From Pseudomonadota bacterium (GTDB taxonomy: Bacteria; Myxococcota_A; UBA9160; SZUA-336), in the NCBI GenBank assembly GCA_003247575.1, contig QJZC01000066.1:1-64000 (forward strand): DNA of 64,000 nucleotides. Direction: 5' to 3'. Below are positions 55,790 to 64,000 of this stretch, one piece after another. The notes beneath the pieces were generated by a model. The model saw nothing but the letters and a program-made list of their open reading frames with translations. It was not told the DNA's origin and ran no database searches. The position numbers and the translations under genes are program-made. How positions within the stretch are numbered: position 1 is the stretch's first letter; every line of letters begins with the position of its first letter.

Positions 55790-58033
55790 TCAAGGTTCGG
55801 CTGAAGCGCGCGCGCGCTCGATCTCGTACAGCTGCTCGGACAGGCGCTCGCGCTGCAACCGGCGGATCTCTAGGTCGGGTGGATCGCTACGGCCTGGCTC
55901 CGGAAGCTCGAGACCCGCGAGGTCGCCCACCGAAGCCGCCGGGTCGTAGGGCCCTAGCCGCGGAGGGGACTGCGGAGCTTCCTCGCCGAGGGTCGTTCGG
56001 AGCGCACCGAGCACACCACTCACGCGCATCGCGCGCTCGACGACCTGCGCATCCTGCTCGAAGGTCAGCGAGCCACTCAGCTCCACCGAGCGATCACGGA
56101 AGGTCAGCTTCCCGGCGACGCGCGCCTCGGCGCGCCCCTGCTCGAGCTCGACCGCGCGAAAGCGCGCAACACCATCGGCGAACGTGAACTCGCCGCTCAG
56201 CCTCGAGAAGGGCTCGGGGGCGCGCGTCTCCTGGGGATCCAGGTCCGCGGCGAGCTCTCGGAGGGAGGCTCGGGCAAGTTCTCCGCCAGGCACCTCGAAG
56301 CGCCCCACACCGCGAATCCGATCGGCCCGAGCAGAGCCGTCGAGCCGCAGCTGGGCATACAACCTGCCACCCATGTGCGGTTCGCCCAAGAAGCTCGTAC
56401 TGATGCGCGCCAGGTCTACTCCGTCCAGACTGAGCTGCAGCTCGAGACGATCGCGCTCCAGATCGTAGGCGGTGTCGGCAAACGCCACTTGCTCGGCCCA
56501 TTCGAGGCGGAGGTCACGCCCCGAGAGCTGCGAATCGACGAGCCGGAGCGGTCCACTGATTCGCACGGGCGGAAGGTCTGGCACCTCGAACTCGAGCGCG
56601 CGCGCCTCGGCCTCCACGTCCGCTCCGGACCCACTCTCGTAGCCGAAGCCGGAAAGCTCGAGCTCTCCAGCGCTCGGAGCCAGATCGCCTGGCAGCCAAC
56701 CCGCCAGATCGCGCGCGTCGACTCGCCCGGCCCCACGCAGCGACACACGGGGTTGTAGGCGGCCCGGGAATCCCTCGACCCGCGGGTTCTCATCGGACGC
56801 GTTCTCGTCAGACCCGTTCTCATGAGACCGAATGGATGCTTCGGAGCCCTCCAGCACGCGCCCGTCGGCGTAGCTTCCTCGCAGGGCGAAGCGTCCTCGG
56901 AGCTCACTCGCGCCGGACCGCAGCTCGAAGGCTTGTTCCCCGAACGCAGTTTCGAGACCCGCGAGCGTCCCGGCGAGCTCGGCCTCGACGCCGGCCGGCT
57001 TGCGCACCAACGATCCGGCTACGATTTCACACCCACTCAGGTCGAGCCGCCAGCGATTCCGCCGCACCTTCTCGGACACGACCTCGGCCGTCGGCGCCAG
57101 TTCCTCCCCGGGGCGCGCACTCCAGTCTGCCGCCACATCTGCGGGCCCGAGCACGCGGAGATCCGCGACCCGTAGGTCGAGGCTAGCGAGCTTACCCTGG
57201 AGCCCGACGCGGTCGAGAGAGCCTCCGGTCCCCGCCAGCTGCAAGCGCGCGTCGAGGCTCCCCCAGAGAGCGAGCTCTGGCGACAGGCGCGACCTGAGCT
57301 CGGCCAGATCGAATCCCCCGAGCTGCAGCTCCGCAGCCCAACCGACGCGGGAGGGGCCGGGCGCACCCAGTCCCTCGAGCTCGACCCATCCGCTGCGAAG
57401 CCTACCGACACCCGGGAGCTCGGCGCTCCAATCGATGCGGGCCCTCCCATCGAGCTTACCGACGAACGCAGCCTCGATGCCGTCGATCACCCAGCCCTGC
57501 GATCCTGTGGCCGGGTCCCTCGATTCCTGCGATTCCGTGGACCGGTCGCCCGCAGGTCCGGCGGCGGACCTCGCGACGGTCAGGCGTCCGCCGTTGACCT
57601 GCAGGGTGCGCACTGCCGGCGATCCACGGAGCAGGCTGATCCAGGAGAGACCCAACTCGAACGCGTCGATGCGCAGGCGCAGCTCCGCCGAAGGCACGTT
57701 CGCGGGCGCATTCGCAAGAGGACTCTCCCTGCCTCTCCACAGCTCGACCGACCGTCCCCAGTCGCCGACGAGCGCGGACACCAGCGCGGCATCGTCGATG
57801 CGCACACCCTCTACGCGCACGTCCTCCACACGCAGACTGGGGCGCAGCCCGACGGCAAGCTGCGCGGAATCCCACTCGATGCGCGCCCCGGAGCGGGCCT
57901 CGAGCTCCTGAAAGAATGGGCCGACGACCGTGTCCGGTTCGAGCTCGGACCAGGCCCAGCCGAGCGAGACGAGCGCAGACCCCAGCACGAGCAATCCCAG
58001 ACCGCCCGCGACCACACACAGAAACCGCTTCAC
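55790..58033 (-). CDS. AsmA-like envelope protein
   Basis: 747 residues. One N-terminal membrane helix (about 5-30) is followed by a long, beta-rich periplasmic domain of AsmA/DUF3971 type. The leading ARIEWDSAQLAVGLRPSLRVEDVRVEGV is the typical AsmA opening, and repeated LxLSG / VDLARIS-type strands follow. Related proteins form bridges that move phospholipids between inner and outer membranes. The GTG start has AAGGA upstream. It precedes no clear operon partner; the pseudokinase-like gene lies 64 bases upstream in the same direction. Confidence 0.75.
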   Translation of the reverse strand: MKRFLCVVAGGLGLLVLGSALVSLGWAWSELEPDTVVGPFFQELEARSGARIEWDSAQLAVGLRPSLRVEDVRVEGVRIDDAALVSALVGDWGRSVELWRGRESPLANAPANVPSAELRLRIDAFELGLSWISLLRGSPAVRTLQVNGGRLTVARSAAGPAGDRSTESQESRDPATGSQGWVIDGIEAAFVGKLDGRARIDWSAELPGVGRLRSGWVELEGLGAPGPSRVGWAAELQLGGFDLAELRSRLSPELALWGSLDARLQLAGTGGSLDRVGLQGKLASLDLRVADLRVLGPADVAADWSARPGEELAPTAEVVSEKVRRNRWRLDLSGCEIVAGSLVRKPAGVEAELAGTLAGLETAFGEQAFELRSGASELRGRFALRGSYADGRVLEGSEASIRSHENGSDENASDENPRVEGFPGRLQPRVSLRGAGRVDARDLAGWLPGDLAPSAGELELSGFGYESGSGADVEAEARALEFEVPDLPPVRISGPLRLVDSQLSGRDLRLEWAEQVAFADTAYDLERDRLELQLSLDGVDLARISTSFLGEPHMGGRLYAQLRLDGSARADRIRGVGRFEVPGGELARASLRELAADLDPQETRAPEPFSRLSGEFTFADGVARFRAVELEQGRAEARVAGKLTFRDRSVELSGSLTFEQDAQVVERAMRVSGVLGALRTTLGEEAPQSPPRLGPYDPAASVGDLAGLELPEPGRSDPPDLEIRRLQRERLSEQLYEIERARASAEP

Positions 58034-58097
58034 GCCACACGATCCTTCGCAGCAGACTGCGTCTCATTCTAGTCGACGCGCGCGGAGGGCAGAGAAG

Positions 58098-59465
58098 CTA
58101 GCCGGATGCCGGGCAGATCTCCTCGGGCGCGGAGGCACAGAGCGCCTCGAGCTGTCGCCGCAGCTGCGCGAGTACCTCGCGCCGCTCCCCGAGCGTGCGC
58201 GCCAGGGGCGCCCGTCGTAGGGTCTCCATCGCGCGGTAGAGCGGCGCGATCATCCGAGCCCGCTGGAAGAGCTCTTCCAGCCGATCGAGATCCGCGAAGT
58301 CGAGCCAGTGCTGAAGGTAGAGCGCCTCGAGGCCCATTCGCTCCTCTGGAGACTCGAATCCGTCCACCAGCCGCAGCGGCGTCAGGAACGGATGCGACAG
58401 CGCGCCGGACCAACCGATGATGCGGCTCTCCCCCGCCTGCTGCACTACGGACTCCGGGCCGAATTGCGGCAGATGCAGACTCGCAGGCACGTCGGCCTCG
58501 GCCAGCTCCGCGAACGCCTCCTCGAACGAGTCGAGGTGCTTGCGCAGACCGACCGAATCGAGTTCCGTGAAGAAGGCTCCCCCATCGACGCACTGAGACA
58601 GCGCGTGCACGAAGCGATCGAGGTCGGCCCGCAGGATCTCGGGACGCTGATCCGGACAGCCCAGCTCGATCAGCTTGTCGGGATGCTCGGCAGTCTGCAT
58701 CTGCACTTCGGCCAGGCCCCGCAAGAGCCACTGTGCGTGCTGGAGGTCGATGGGGCTGCATACACCGGAGTCCTCGGTCAGCAGGTATCCACGCTTGGCG
58801 TCGATCGCGAAGACGCGCGGAATGAGGCGTGGACACTCCCGTGCCAGATAGGCGGTCAGCTCCGGCTCGTGTGCCGAAGCCTCTCCGCACGCCTTCAGGT
58901 AGGCCGCGCCCGAATCGAGCGGAATGCGTGCGGTGGCGTTCTGCGAGGAAGCCGTCACCGGATACATGCGCCCCACGGCTCGCAGACCGACACGCTCGAA
59001 CTCGTCCTCGAGCCAGGAGACCGCGCGCCCGAGCCAGCCGGGCCGGGTCCAGGGCGGGCTGTGCTCCGGAAGCTCTTCCGTGAAGTAGCGCTCGATCAAC
59101 TCCGCGTGGCGGGGGTGCACGTCGTCGAGCTCGAGGAGCTCTTCTGGACCGAACCAATCGGTTCCGGACGGGCGTGCCCAGCTGAGCTGACGCGGCTCGA
59201 TTACGAAGACGCAGACATAGCTAGCCGGATCGAAGGGGTCCTGCGCCTCGATCGAACGCAGCACCGTCCCATCGAGCTTGAGGCTACGCAGCACGGCCTC
59301 GTGAATCTCGCCGACGACGCGCCACCAGGGCTGCTCAGTGGGCACCTCGACCATGGGGAGCGCCCATCCCTCACGCGTAACACGCAGCAGTACCTTCGCA
59401 TCCCGGGCGTCGGGAATGAGTACGTGAAAAGCCTGGACGGGGACATCGGTTCCGGATTCAGACAC
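58098..59465 (-). CDS. Predicted pseudokinase with a Nudix-like N-terminal domain
   Basis: 455 residues. Residues 8-128 resemble a Nudix-fold domain (VQAFHVLIPDARDAKVLLRVTREGWALP, then a GEIHEAVLRSL helix) but without the catalytic Nudix box. The rest has the shape of an APH/choline-kinase-type kinase: AAYLKA gives the ATP-site lysine (K191). The catalytic loop reads SLHLPQFGPESV where H-G-D-x-x-P-x-N is expected, and the metal site reads IIGWSGA where IDWE is expected, so both catalytic acids are missing. It is probably a non-catalytic binding protein. Its GTG start is only fairly sure. Confidence 0.65.
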   Translation of the reverse strand: MSESGTDVPVQAFHVLIPDARDAKVLLRVTREGWALPMVEVPTEQPWWRVVGEIHEAVLRSLKLDGTVLRSIEAQDPFDPASYVCVFVIEPRQLSWARPSGTDWFGPEELLELDDVHPRHAELIERYFTEELPEHSPPWTRPGWLGRAVSWLEDEFERVGLRAVGRMYPVTASSQNATARIPLDSGAAYLKACGEASAHEPELTAYLARECPRLIPRVFAIDAKRGYLLTEDSGVCSPIDLQHAQWLLRGLAEVQMQTAEHPDKLIELGCPDQRPEILRADLDRFVHALSQCVDGGAFFTELDSVGLRKHLDSFEEAFAELAEADVPASLHLPQFGPESVVQQAGESRIIGWSGALSHPFLTPLRLVDGFESPEERMGLEALYLQHWLDFADLDRLEELFQRARMIAPLYRAMETLRRAPLARTLGERREVLAQLRRQLEALCASAPEEICPASG

Positions 59466-59684
59466 GACAGCCTACGGTAGGAGCTACGCACCGCTAAGTC
59501 ACCCGAGCCGTGCGCATCCTGACGACACGGGCGTCATCAGCAGACACCAAGGAGAGTAATCACACTCGTTTCCTCGAACGACGAGCAAGAAACCGACCCG
59601 GCTGCCAGCGGCCTCGCCACCAATGCTCGCGGCTCCCCATGGGTTCAGCTCTGAGCGGGCTCTCGCTCGAACCTCGAGGTTAGG

Positions 59685-60059
59685 TCAGTTCTTCGTCATC
59701 GCGCGCTCCACGGCTTTGAGCAGCTCTGCGCGGCCGAACGGTTTCTGCAGGAACAGCTCGAAGCCGGCCCGCTTCGACGCTTCGCGTCGGTTCGAGTACG
59801 CAGACATCATCACCGCGGGGATCTCGAGATCCGTGCGGCGGCGCAGGGTCTCCACCAGCCGCAACCCGTTGATGTCCGGAAGCTGGTAATCGAGAATCAG
59901 TAGATCGGGCTGCTCGATCTCGAAGCTGGCGACCACCTCTCGCCCGCAGCCGCGTACTGAAACATCATAGTGTTCCGACAGAATCACCGAGACCGCCCGA
60001 GCGCAGTCCTCATCGTCCTCGGCAACGATGATAAAGGGACGAACCGAACCGTAATCCAT
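59685..60059 (-). CDS. Single-domain response regulator
   Basis: 124 residues, a bare CheY-like receiver. Acidic residues near the start (AEDDED), the phospho-acceptor D57 (LLILDYQLPD), the conserved serine (MMSAYS) and the lysine (FLQKPF) are all present. The ATG at 60059 follows GGAGGAAGG. There is no output domain and no histidine kinase nearby. It is divergently transcribed from a clear paralogue at 60414. Confidence 0.92.
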   Translation of the reverse strand: MDYGSVRPFIIVAEDDEDCARAVSVILSEHYDVSVRGCGREVVASFEIEQPDLLILDYQLPDINGLRLVETLRRRTDLEIPAVMMSAYSNRREASKRAGFELFLQKPFGRAELLKAVERAMTKN

Positions 60060-60413
60060 GCTTCCTTCCTCCGCGGTCTCGTCCCCAGGGCCTGCGCGAG
60101 ACCGCGCCTTCCTCCCTCGCTTCGGCCCTGACAACTGCGACCTTGAGCGACCAGCGACGCCACACGGGTTCCCTTGCACTCGACTAGAGCTCGGAACGGA
60201 GATGCGCACCCAAGTCGAGAAGTGCACCCCCTCGCGACCGGCGGCCTGCCGCCAGGTGCGACCGAGTTGCCTACGCCCTGGTTCCGCCGCAACCAAGCTT
60301 CCGGAGAAGCACGTCGCTGGCACTCAAGCAGCGCAGGAGCTCCTCCGATCGAGCCCTTGCGGTCCGGCGAATGACGGGCCGTCTGAACGTCCCCGCTCCA
60401 GGCGAGACATGCG
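60060..60413. other. Shared promoter region of two divergent response regulator genes
   Basis: No gene is seen. The region must carry promoters for both response regulators and is a natural place for shared control, but no inverted repeat or clear sigma box was identified. Confidence 0.35.
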
Positions 60414-60944
60414 ATGCCAGATCACCCCCTACTGAAATTCCGGCTCACGGGCTGCTCGAGACAGAGTGAAGACGAGCGCTCGGGGGCAGTCCCCAACGCC
60501 GCGCTCTCTCGCCGCTCCGGCTGGCTGGATCGATTCCTCGATCCGAGCGACAAGCCTCTCTCCGAGGGCTCGAATTCCCCGAATACCCTGCCTTCGATCG
60601 TCGTCATTGAGGACGACGGTGACATCGCGAGGGGACTCGCATTCATGCTTTCGGGCGCCTATACGGTCGAGACGGCAGAGCGCGGATCGCTCGCGCTCGA
60701 GCTGGTGGCCCGGACCCAGCCCGATCTCCTGCTCGTGGACCACCAGCTGCCCGATACCAACGGGATCGCACTGATCTCCGAGCTGCGACAGCGCGGCGTC
60801 ACAGCGCGAGCGATCATGATCTCGGCATACGAAAATCAGCGCGAAGCCAGCTTGGCGGCCGGCTTCGAAACGTTTCTCTTGAAGCCATGGGAAAATGGAG
60901 AGCTCGTCTGGCAGATCGAACACGCGCTGGCACGTTCGGCTTGA
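60414..60944 (+). CDS. Response regulator with an N-terminal extension
   Basis: 176 residues. Residues 1-60 are a charged, poorly structured extension. Residues 61-175 are a receiver domain with VIEDDGD, D109 (LLLVDHQLPD), ISAY and FLLKPW. It is strikingly like the receiver of the divergent neighbour (QLPDxNG, SAYxNxREAS, AGFExFLxKP), so the two are recent or co-evolving paralogues. The true start may be further in if the extension is not translated. No output domain. Confidence 0.86.
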   Translation: MPDHPLLKFRLTGCSRQSEDERSGAVPNAALSRRSGWLDRFLDPSDKPLSEGSNSPNTLPSIVVIEDDGDIARGLAFMLSGAYTVETAERGSLALELVARTQPDLLLVDHQLPDTNGIALISELRQRGVTARAIMISAYENQREASLAAGFETFLLKPWENGELVWQIEHALARSA

Positions 60945-61071
60945 ACCGCTCCGATGCGCGCTGCGCTCGAACGCCCTTCAACGTGTGAATATGCGGGCGC
61001 CCTGAGAGTCCACTTCTGCAGCGCTACGGACTAGGCGCTCGCGGGGTGATGTCGTAAAGTACGCGGCGAGT

Positions 61072-61449
61072 ATGGATGCTGAGAGCGACCCGATCTGTCG
61101 TAGAGACATTCGAGCTGGTGCCGGCGCACCAGCCCAGGGGCCCTGCTCGGTGCGCTCTCGACCCGGATTCGTCCTTCTTCGCGCGAGCGCTGCGCTCCTC
61201 CTGGCGCTCGCGAGCACCGGCTGCTTCGCGTGGGTGCGGTCGGTGCAGACCGCGGTGGTCTGCAAGCCGGAAGCCGCGCGCAGCGCGGGGCGCGAAGATG
61301 CGCTCGCTGGAGACCCGGTACGCGACGACTACGCATCGATGTGCGGTGTCGCGGAGGAGTCCCTGAATCGCATGTATCAAGAAGCATACGAAGCGGTCGA
61401 CGAGCAGAGCCGCGGAAGCCGACGAGGCCTGCTGCGACGCGTGTTCTGA
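61072..61449 (+). CDS. Small putative lipoprotein
   Basis: 125 residues. A hydrophobic stretch ending LLALASTGC gives a lipobox with C51; the first 30 residues are probably not translated or are an unusual n-region, so the start is uncertain. The mature part is about 75 residues, rich in charged and alanine residues, with two more cysteines. No family is recognised. It is followed 19 bases later by the DUF2314 gene, so it may be the first gene of a short operon. Confidence 0.55.
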   Translation: MDAESDPICRRDIRAGAGAPAQGPCSVRSRPGFVLLRASAALLLALASTGCFAWVRSVQTAVVCKPEAARSAGREDALAGDPVRDDYASMCGVAEESLNRMYQEAYEAVDEQSRGSRRGLLRRVF

Positions 61450-61468
61450 TGATGAAGGGGGCCCGCGA

Positions 61469-62017
61469 ATGACGGTGCGACTCTGGGTCCTGGTTGGTGG
61501 GGTGGTCGCACTCTCCGGTGCCTGGTTGCTCTACTCTTCGAGCTTGCCGCGCGCACACAGCGTGGAACGGCCAGGGAAGCCGCCTGTGCTGTTCTTCGCG
61601 GCCGATGATCCCGCCCTCGAAGAGGCTGCGGAGCAGGCCCGGCGCACCGTCGATACGTTCCTGACCGAGCTCGCCCGCACGCATGGTCCCCCCTCGCAAG
61701 CACAGCTCAAGGTGAGGATCGAAGAAGGCGACATCGTCGAGCACGTCTGGCTGGTCGACCTCCGCTACGAGCACGGCATGCTCTATGGCGTGGTAGGCAA
61801 TGATCCTCTAGAACTGCGTGAATGGAAGCGGGGAGACCCTGCGATGGTCGACCCGAACGAGATCTCGGACTGGCTCCTGATCAACGAGCAGGGCCTCCAG
61901 GGAGGCTTCACTCTGCGAGCCGCCCGCGAGCGCATTCCGCCCGACGATCTGGAATCATTCAACGCAAGCTTCGCAGCCCACTTCGGGGTCGATCCAGAAG
62001 GACTCTTCAATGACTGA
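61469..62017 (+). CDS. DUF2314 (YegJ-like) membrane-anchored protein
   Basis: 182 residues. An N-terminal membrane helix (about 5-22) precedes a DUF2314-like domain: ARRTVDTFLTELA, VEHVWLVDLRYEHGMLYGVVGNDP, ISDWLLINEQGLQGGFTLRAARE. The family function is not known. The last bases overlap the start of the VKOR-DsbA gene (ATGACTGA, 8-base overlap), so these two are translationally linked and may act in the same envelope process. Confidence 0.78.
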   Translation: MTVRLWVLVGGVVALSGAWLLYSSSLPRAHSVERPGKPPVLFFAADDPALEEAAEQARRTVDTFLTELARTHGPPSQAQLKVRIEEGDIVEHVWLVDLRYEHGMLYGVVGNDPLELREWKRGDPAMVDPNEISDWLLINEQGLQGGFTLRAARERIPPDDLESFNASFAAHFGVDPEGLFND

Positions 62018-63407
62018 TCGCTCTGTGCCAGAGCCTGGCTCCACGCGAGGCTCTGGACCTCTCACCGCTCCGAGCGGGGCCACCTTGGGCATCTTGGTAG
62101 CCCTGGGCTTGGCCCAGCTTGCATGGGCGCTGTTCCAATGGAATCAGCTCATCGTTCATCGCGCGGGTGAGGAGGCGTTCTGCGGAATTGCAGCGCTCGG
62201 CGACTGCACCCTGCTCTGGGACTCCCCCTTCGCCCAGGCGGTACGCAGCTTCACGGCCTTGCCCGTGGCCGCCTGGGGTGTGGTCTGGGGGATCGCAGCA
62301 GCCGCGCTGCCACTCATCGCAGGCTTTCGCCAGCGCTCCGGGAAGACGATCGATCCCTTCTGGTCGGCCGCGGTGGTCACGGCTCTCGCCGGTGCGGCCG
62401 GAGTCGTGGTCCTGCTCACGGCCTCGGCCACCACGGGTACGCTCTGCTCGAACTGCGTCGGCACCTACCTGCTCGTGGCGGCCTATGCGGCCGTCGCTCT
62501 GTTCGCCGCATTCAAGCGCGGACCGCTCTCGCTTGCGCCGGGCGCCGCCACCGCCATCGCCCCGGTCGCCGCGGCCTACCTGATCCTCCTCTACCCGGCC
62601 CTTCAGACGCCCTCCGCACAGCCGATCACGGCCTTGGTCGAGGCGGCGGGACCCGCGGCCGAGCAGGGCTCGGGGGATGATCCAGTGAGTCCGGCCGAGC
62701 TCGAGGAAGGCCTGCGCAAGTTGCTGACCCAGCTGCAACCCGAAGGTCTCCAGCTTTTATCGGACGCCCTCTCGCGCTACCGCAGCGCTCCACAGGTTCC
62801 CGTACGGGAGACACGCAGCCTGATCGGCGATCCGCAGGCTACGGTCAAGCTGACAGAGTTCGCTGACCTACTGTGCAGCCACTGCGCCAACCTGCATGTG
62901 CAGTTGAGCGCACTTCGCGCTGAAGTGCCTCCCACGATCTTGAGCATCGAGCCGCGTTACTTTCCGCTCGACTCACGCTGCAACCCCGAGATCTCGCAAC
63001 CGCTCCCCCCCTATACGACTCCCGATACTCGCTGCGTCGCGGCAAAGACGATGATCTGCGCGGGCGGGACTCCGCGAGCCTTCGAGCTAGCGGGGCGTCT
63101 GTTCGAGAATCAGGCGGCGCTCACGCCGGAACGCATCGTGAGCATCGCCTCGGAGTTCCTCCCAGAGGCGGAGCTTCGCACCTGCATCGACTCGGAGGAG
63201 ACGGCCGCGGCGCTATCCGAGGACATCGCGTGGGCTACGGAACACGGAATTCAGGGGACCCCGCTCGTACTGCTGAACGGTCGCCGCATCCCGACCAGTG
63301 GGCTTCTGATCTACGCCCTGCTCCTGGCCGGCGGAGATCCGAACCATCCGGCATTCGCGTCCCTGCCGGATCCGCAGGAGCCAGAGCCGACGGAGAGCCC
63401 GTCGTGA
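62010..63407 (+). CDS. VKOR-DsbA fusion, disulfide bond formation
   Basis: 465 residues. Residues 25-200 are a vitamin K epoxide reductase domain: C58 and C66 are the loop cysteines and CSNC (C146, C149) is the redox site facing the quinone, within four or five membrane helices. Residues 270-450 are a DsbA-like thioredoxin domain with LLCSHC (C289, C292) and a cis-proline GIQGTPLVLL. The two together oxidise periplasmic proteins and pass electrons to quinones, replacing DsbB. The domain order is VKOR first. It is coupled to the DUF2314 gene. Confidence 0.9.
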   Translation: MTDRSVPEPGSTRGSGPLTAPSGATLGILVALGLAQLAWALFQWNQLIVHRAGEEAFCGIAALGDCTLLWDSPFAQAVRSFTALPVAAWGVVWGIAAAALPLIAGFRQRSGKTIDPFWSAAVVTALAGAAGVVVLLTASATTGTLCSNCVGTYLLVAAYAAVALFAAFKRGPLSLAPGAATAIAPVAAAYLILLYPALQTPSAQPITALVEAAGPAAEQGSGDDPVSPAELEEGLRKLLTQLQPEGLQLLSDALSRYRSAPQVPVRETRSLIGDPQATVKLTEFADLLCSHCANLHVQLSALRAEVPPTILSIEPRYFPLDSRCNPEISQPLPPYTTPDTRCVAAKTMICAGGTPRAFELAGRLFENQAALTPERIVSIASEFLPEAELRTCIDSEETAAALSEDIAWATEHGIQGTPLVLLNGRRIPTSGLLIYALLLAGGDPNHPAFASLPDPQEPEPTESPS

Positions 63408-63442
63408 CCTCACACAGCGCCGGATGAGCAGCTCGGCGCCCG

Positions 63443-64000
63443 ATGCGTAGCCTCGAGTTCAAACTCCTCGGGATCCCCATCGCGGTCGACCCATGGTTCT
63501 GGGCGATTGCCGTGCTGCTCGGGGCCCAGCTGACTCCGGCACTCATCCCGATCTGGATCCTAAGTGTGTTCGTGGGTGTGCTGGTGCACGAGCTCGGCCA
63601 TGCCCTAGCCGGTCGCTACTACGGCCTGGCCCCGGCCATCCGGCTCTATGCGCTCGGCGGCGTCACGACCTGGCCCGTGCGCAAACGACTGCCCACCTGG
63701 AACAACGTCGCGCTCAGCCTTGCGGGGCCCATGGCCGGCTTCGCGCTCGGCATCGTATTGTGGCTGCTCCTCCAGCTGATGCCGCTCGAAGTCGTGCGGA
63801 CGCGCTGGGTAAACGCGGCGCTCAGCTTCGGCCTGTTCGTGAATTTTGGCTGGGGGGCGCTGAACCTGCTGCCCGTACTTCCGCTAGACGGCGGGAACGT
63901 CATGCGAGAGCTGGTGTATCGCTACGTGCTGCGACCTGCCCCAGAGCTGCCCCCGCGCATCTCGATGATCGCCGCGGGAGTCATGGCATTGCTGGGGCTC
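63443..64000 (+). CDS. Site-2 protease family M50 metalloprotease (partial)
   Basis: The first 186 residues, cut by the window edge. VLVHELGHALAG (H49, E50, H53) is the zinc-binding HExxH inside a membrane helix, and LNLLPVLPLDGGNV is the NPDG-like second metal motif of intramembrane site-2 proteases. Several membrane helices are visible. It cleaves membrane-spanning substrates such as anti-sigma factors. The ATG at 63443 is chosen; an ATG at 63424 stops quickly. It follows the VKOR-DsbA gene by 35 bases and may be co-transcribed. Confidence 0.88.
   Translation, partial: MRSLEFKLLGIPIAVDPWFWAIAVLLGAQLTPALIPIWILSVFVGVLVHELGHALAGRYYGLAPAIRLYALGGVTTWPVRKRLPTWNNVALSLAGPMAGFALGIVLWLLLQLMPLEVVRTRWVNAALSFGLFVNFGWGALNLLPVLPLDGGNVMRELVYRYVLRPAPELPPRISMIAAGVMALLGL

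Noticed and set aside
1-64000. tRNA, rRNA or riboswitch genes
   Set aside because: I looked for T-loop (GTTCGA) contexts and conserved rRNA stretches and found none with the needed pairing. A covariance search would be decisive.

Overview
The window is high-GC DNA from a Gram-negative bacterium. A TonB-dependent receptor, an AsmA-like envelope protein, lipoprotein signals, a PutA-type proline catabolic enzyme, a PilB/GspE-type ATPase, PilZ and HDOD-GGDEF regulators, and a TIR-ankyrin protein together suggest a deltaproteobacterial-type lineage (Myxococcota or a relative). That placement is inference: there is no rRNA and I see no tRNA.

Layout. 1-7280 is an accessory, scarred region. It holds the tail of an unknown gene, a large TIR-transmembrane-ankyrin protein, a truncated serine hydrolase remnant, an IS21-family element (3300-6028) with an array of end repeats and a frameshifted istB, a second transposase fragment, and a non-coding stretch with an 18-bp inverted repeat. 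7283-21000 is mostly minus-strand and looks like a surface-glycan or small-molecule modification cluster: SGNH hydrolase, TPR-sulfotransferase, radical SAM/SPASM enzyme, NAD-dependent epimerase, TylF-like methyltransferase, UDP-galactopyranose-mutase-like flavoprotein, one plus-strand TPR protein, O-methyltransferase, split transketolase, SAM methyltransferase and inositol-phosphatase-like protein. Several genes are joined by 4-bp stop/start overlaps. A zinc alcohol dehydrogenase follows citrate synthase (21078-23441).

24307-29626 (plus) holds a PilB/GspE-like ATPase overlapping a Ycf46-like AAA+ ATPase, then a lipoprotein and a secreted S9-type hydrolase. 29732-34098 (minus) pairs a secreted pectate-lyase-fold protein with a TonB-dependent receptor. 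34394-44697 holds a histidine phosphatase, an MscS channel, an unknown protein, bifunctional proline dehydrogenase/P5C dehydrogenase, a PilZ protein, a cysteine-rich unknown, a small membrane protein and a DUF4404 protein.

44850-64000 is mainly housekeeping and envelope functions: a LysM-like membrane protein, a CPA-type antiporter with a C-terminal NAD-binding domain, glutathione reductase, a ProA-like dehydrogenase, two tandem alpha/beta-fold proteins (one lacking the nucleophile serine), an HDOD-GGDEF protein, acyl-CoA dehydrogenase, an AsmA-like protein, a predicted pseudokinase with a Nudix-like N-terminus, two divergent paralogous response regulators, a lipoprotein, a DUF2314 protein, a VKOR-DsbA fusion and a site-2 protease cut by the window end.

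The most unusual items are the TIR-ankyrin receptor-like protein, the six-copy end-repeat array of the IS21 element, the PilB/Ycf46 ATPase pair without other pilus genes, the glycan cluster with its split transketolase, the predicted pseudokinase, the cysteine-rich protein at 43119, and the divergent orphan response-regulator pair. None of these is proven to be a new system from sequence alone.
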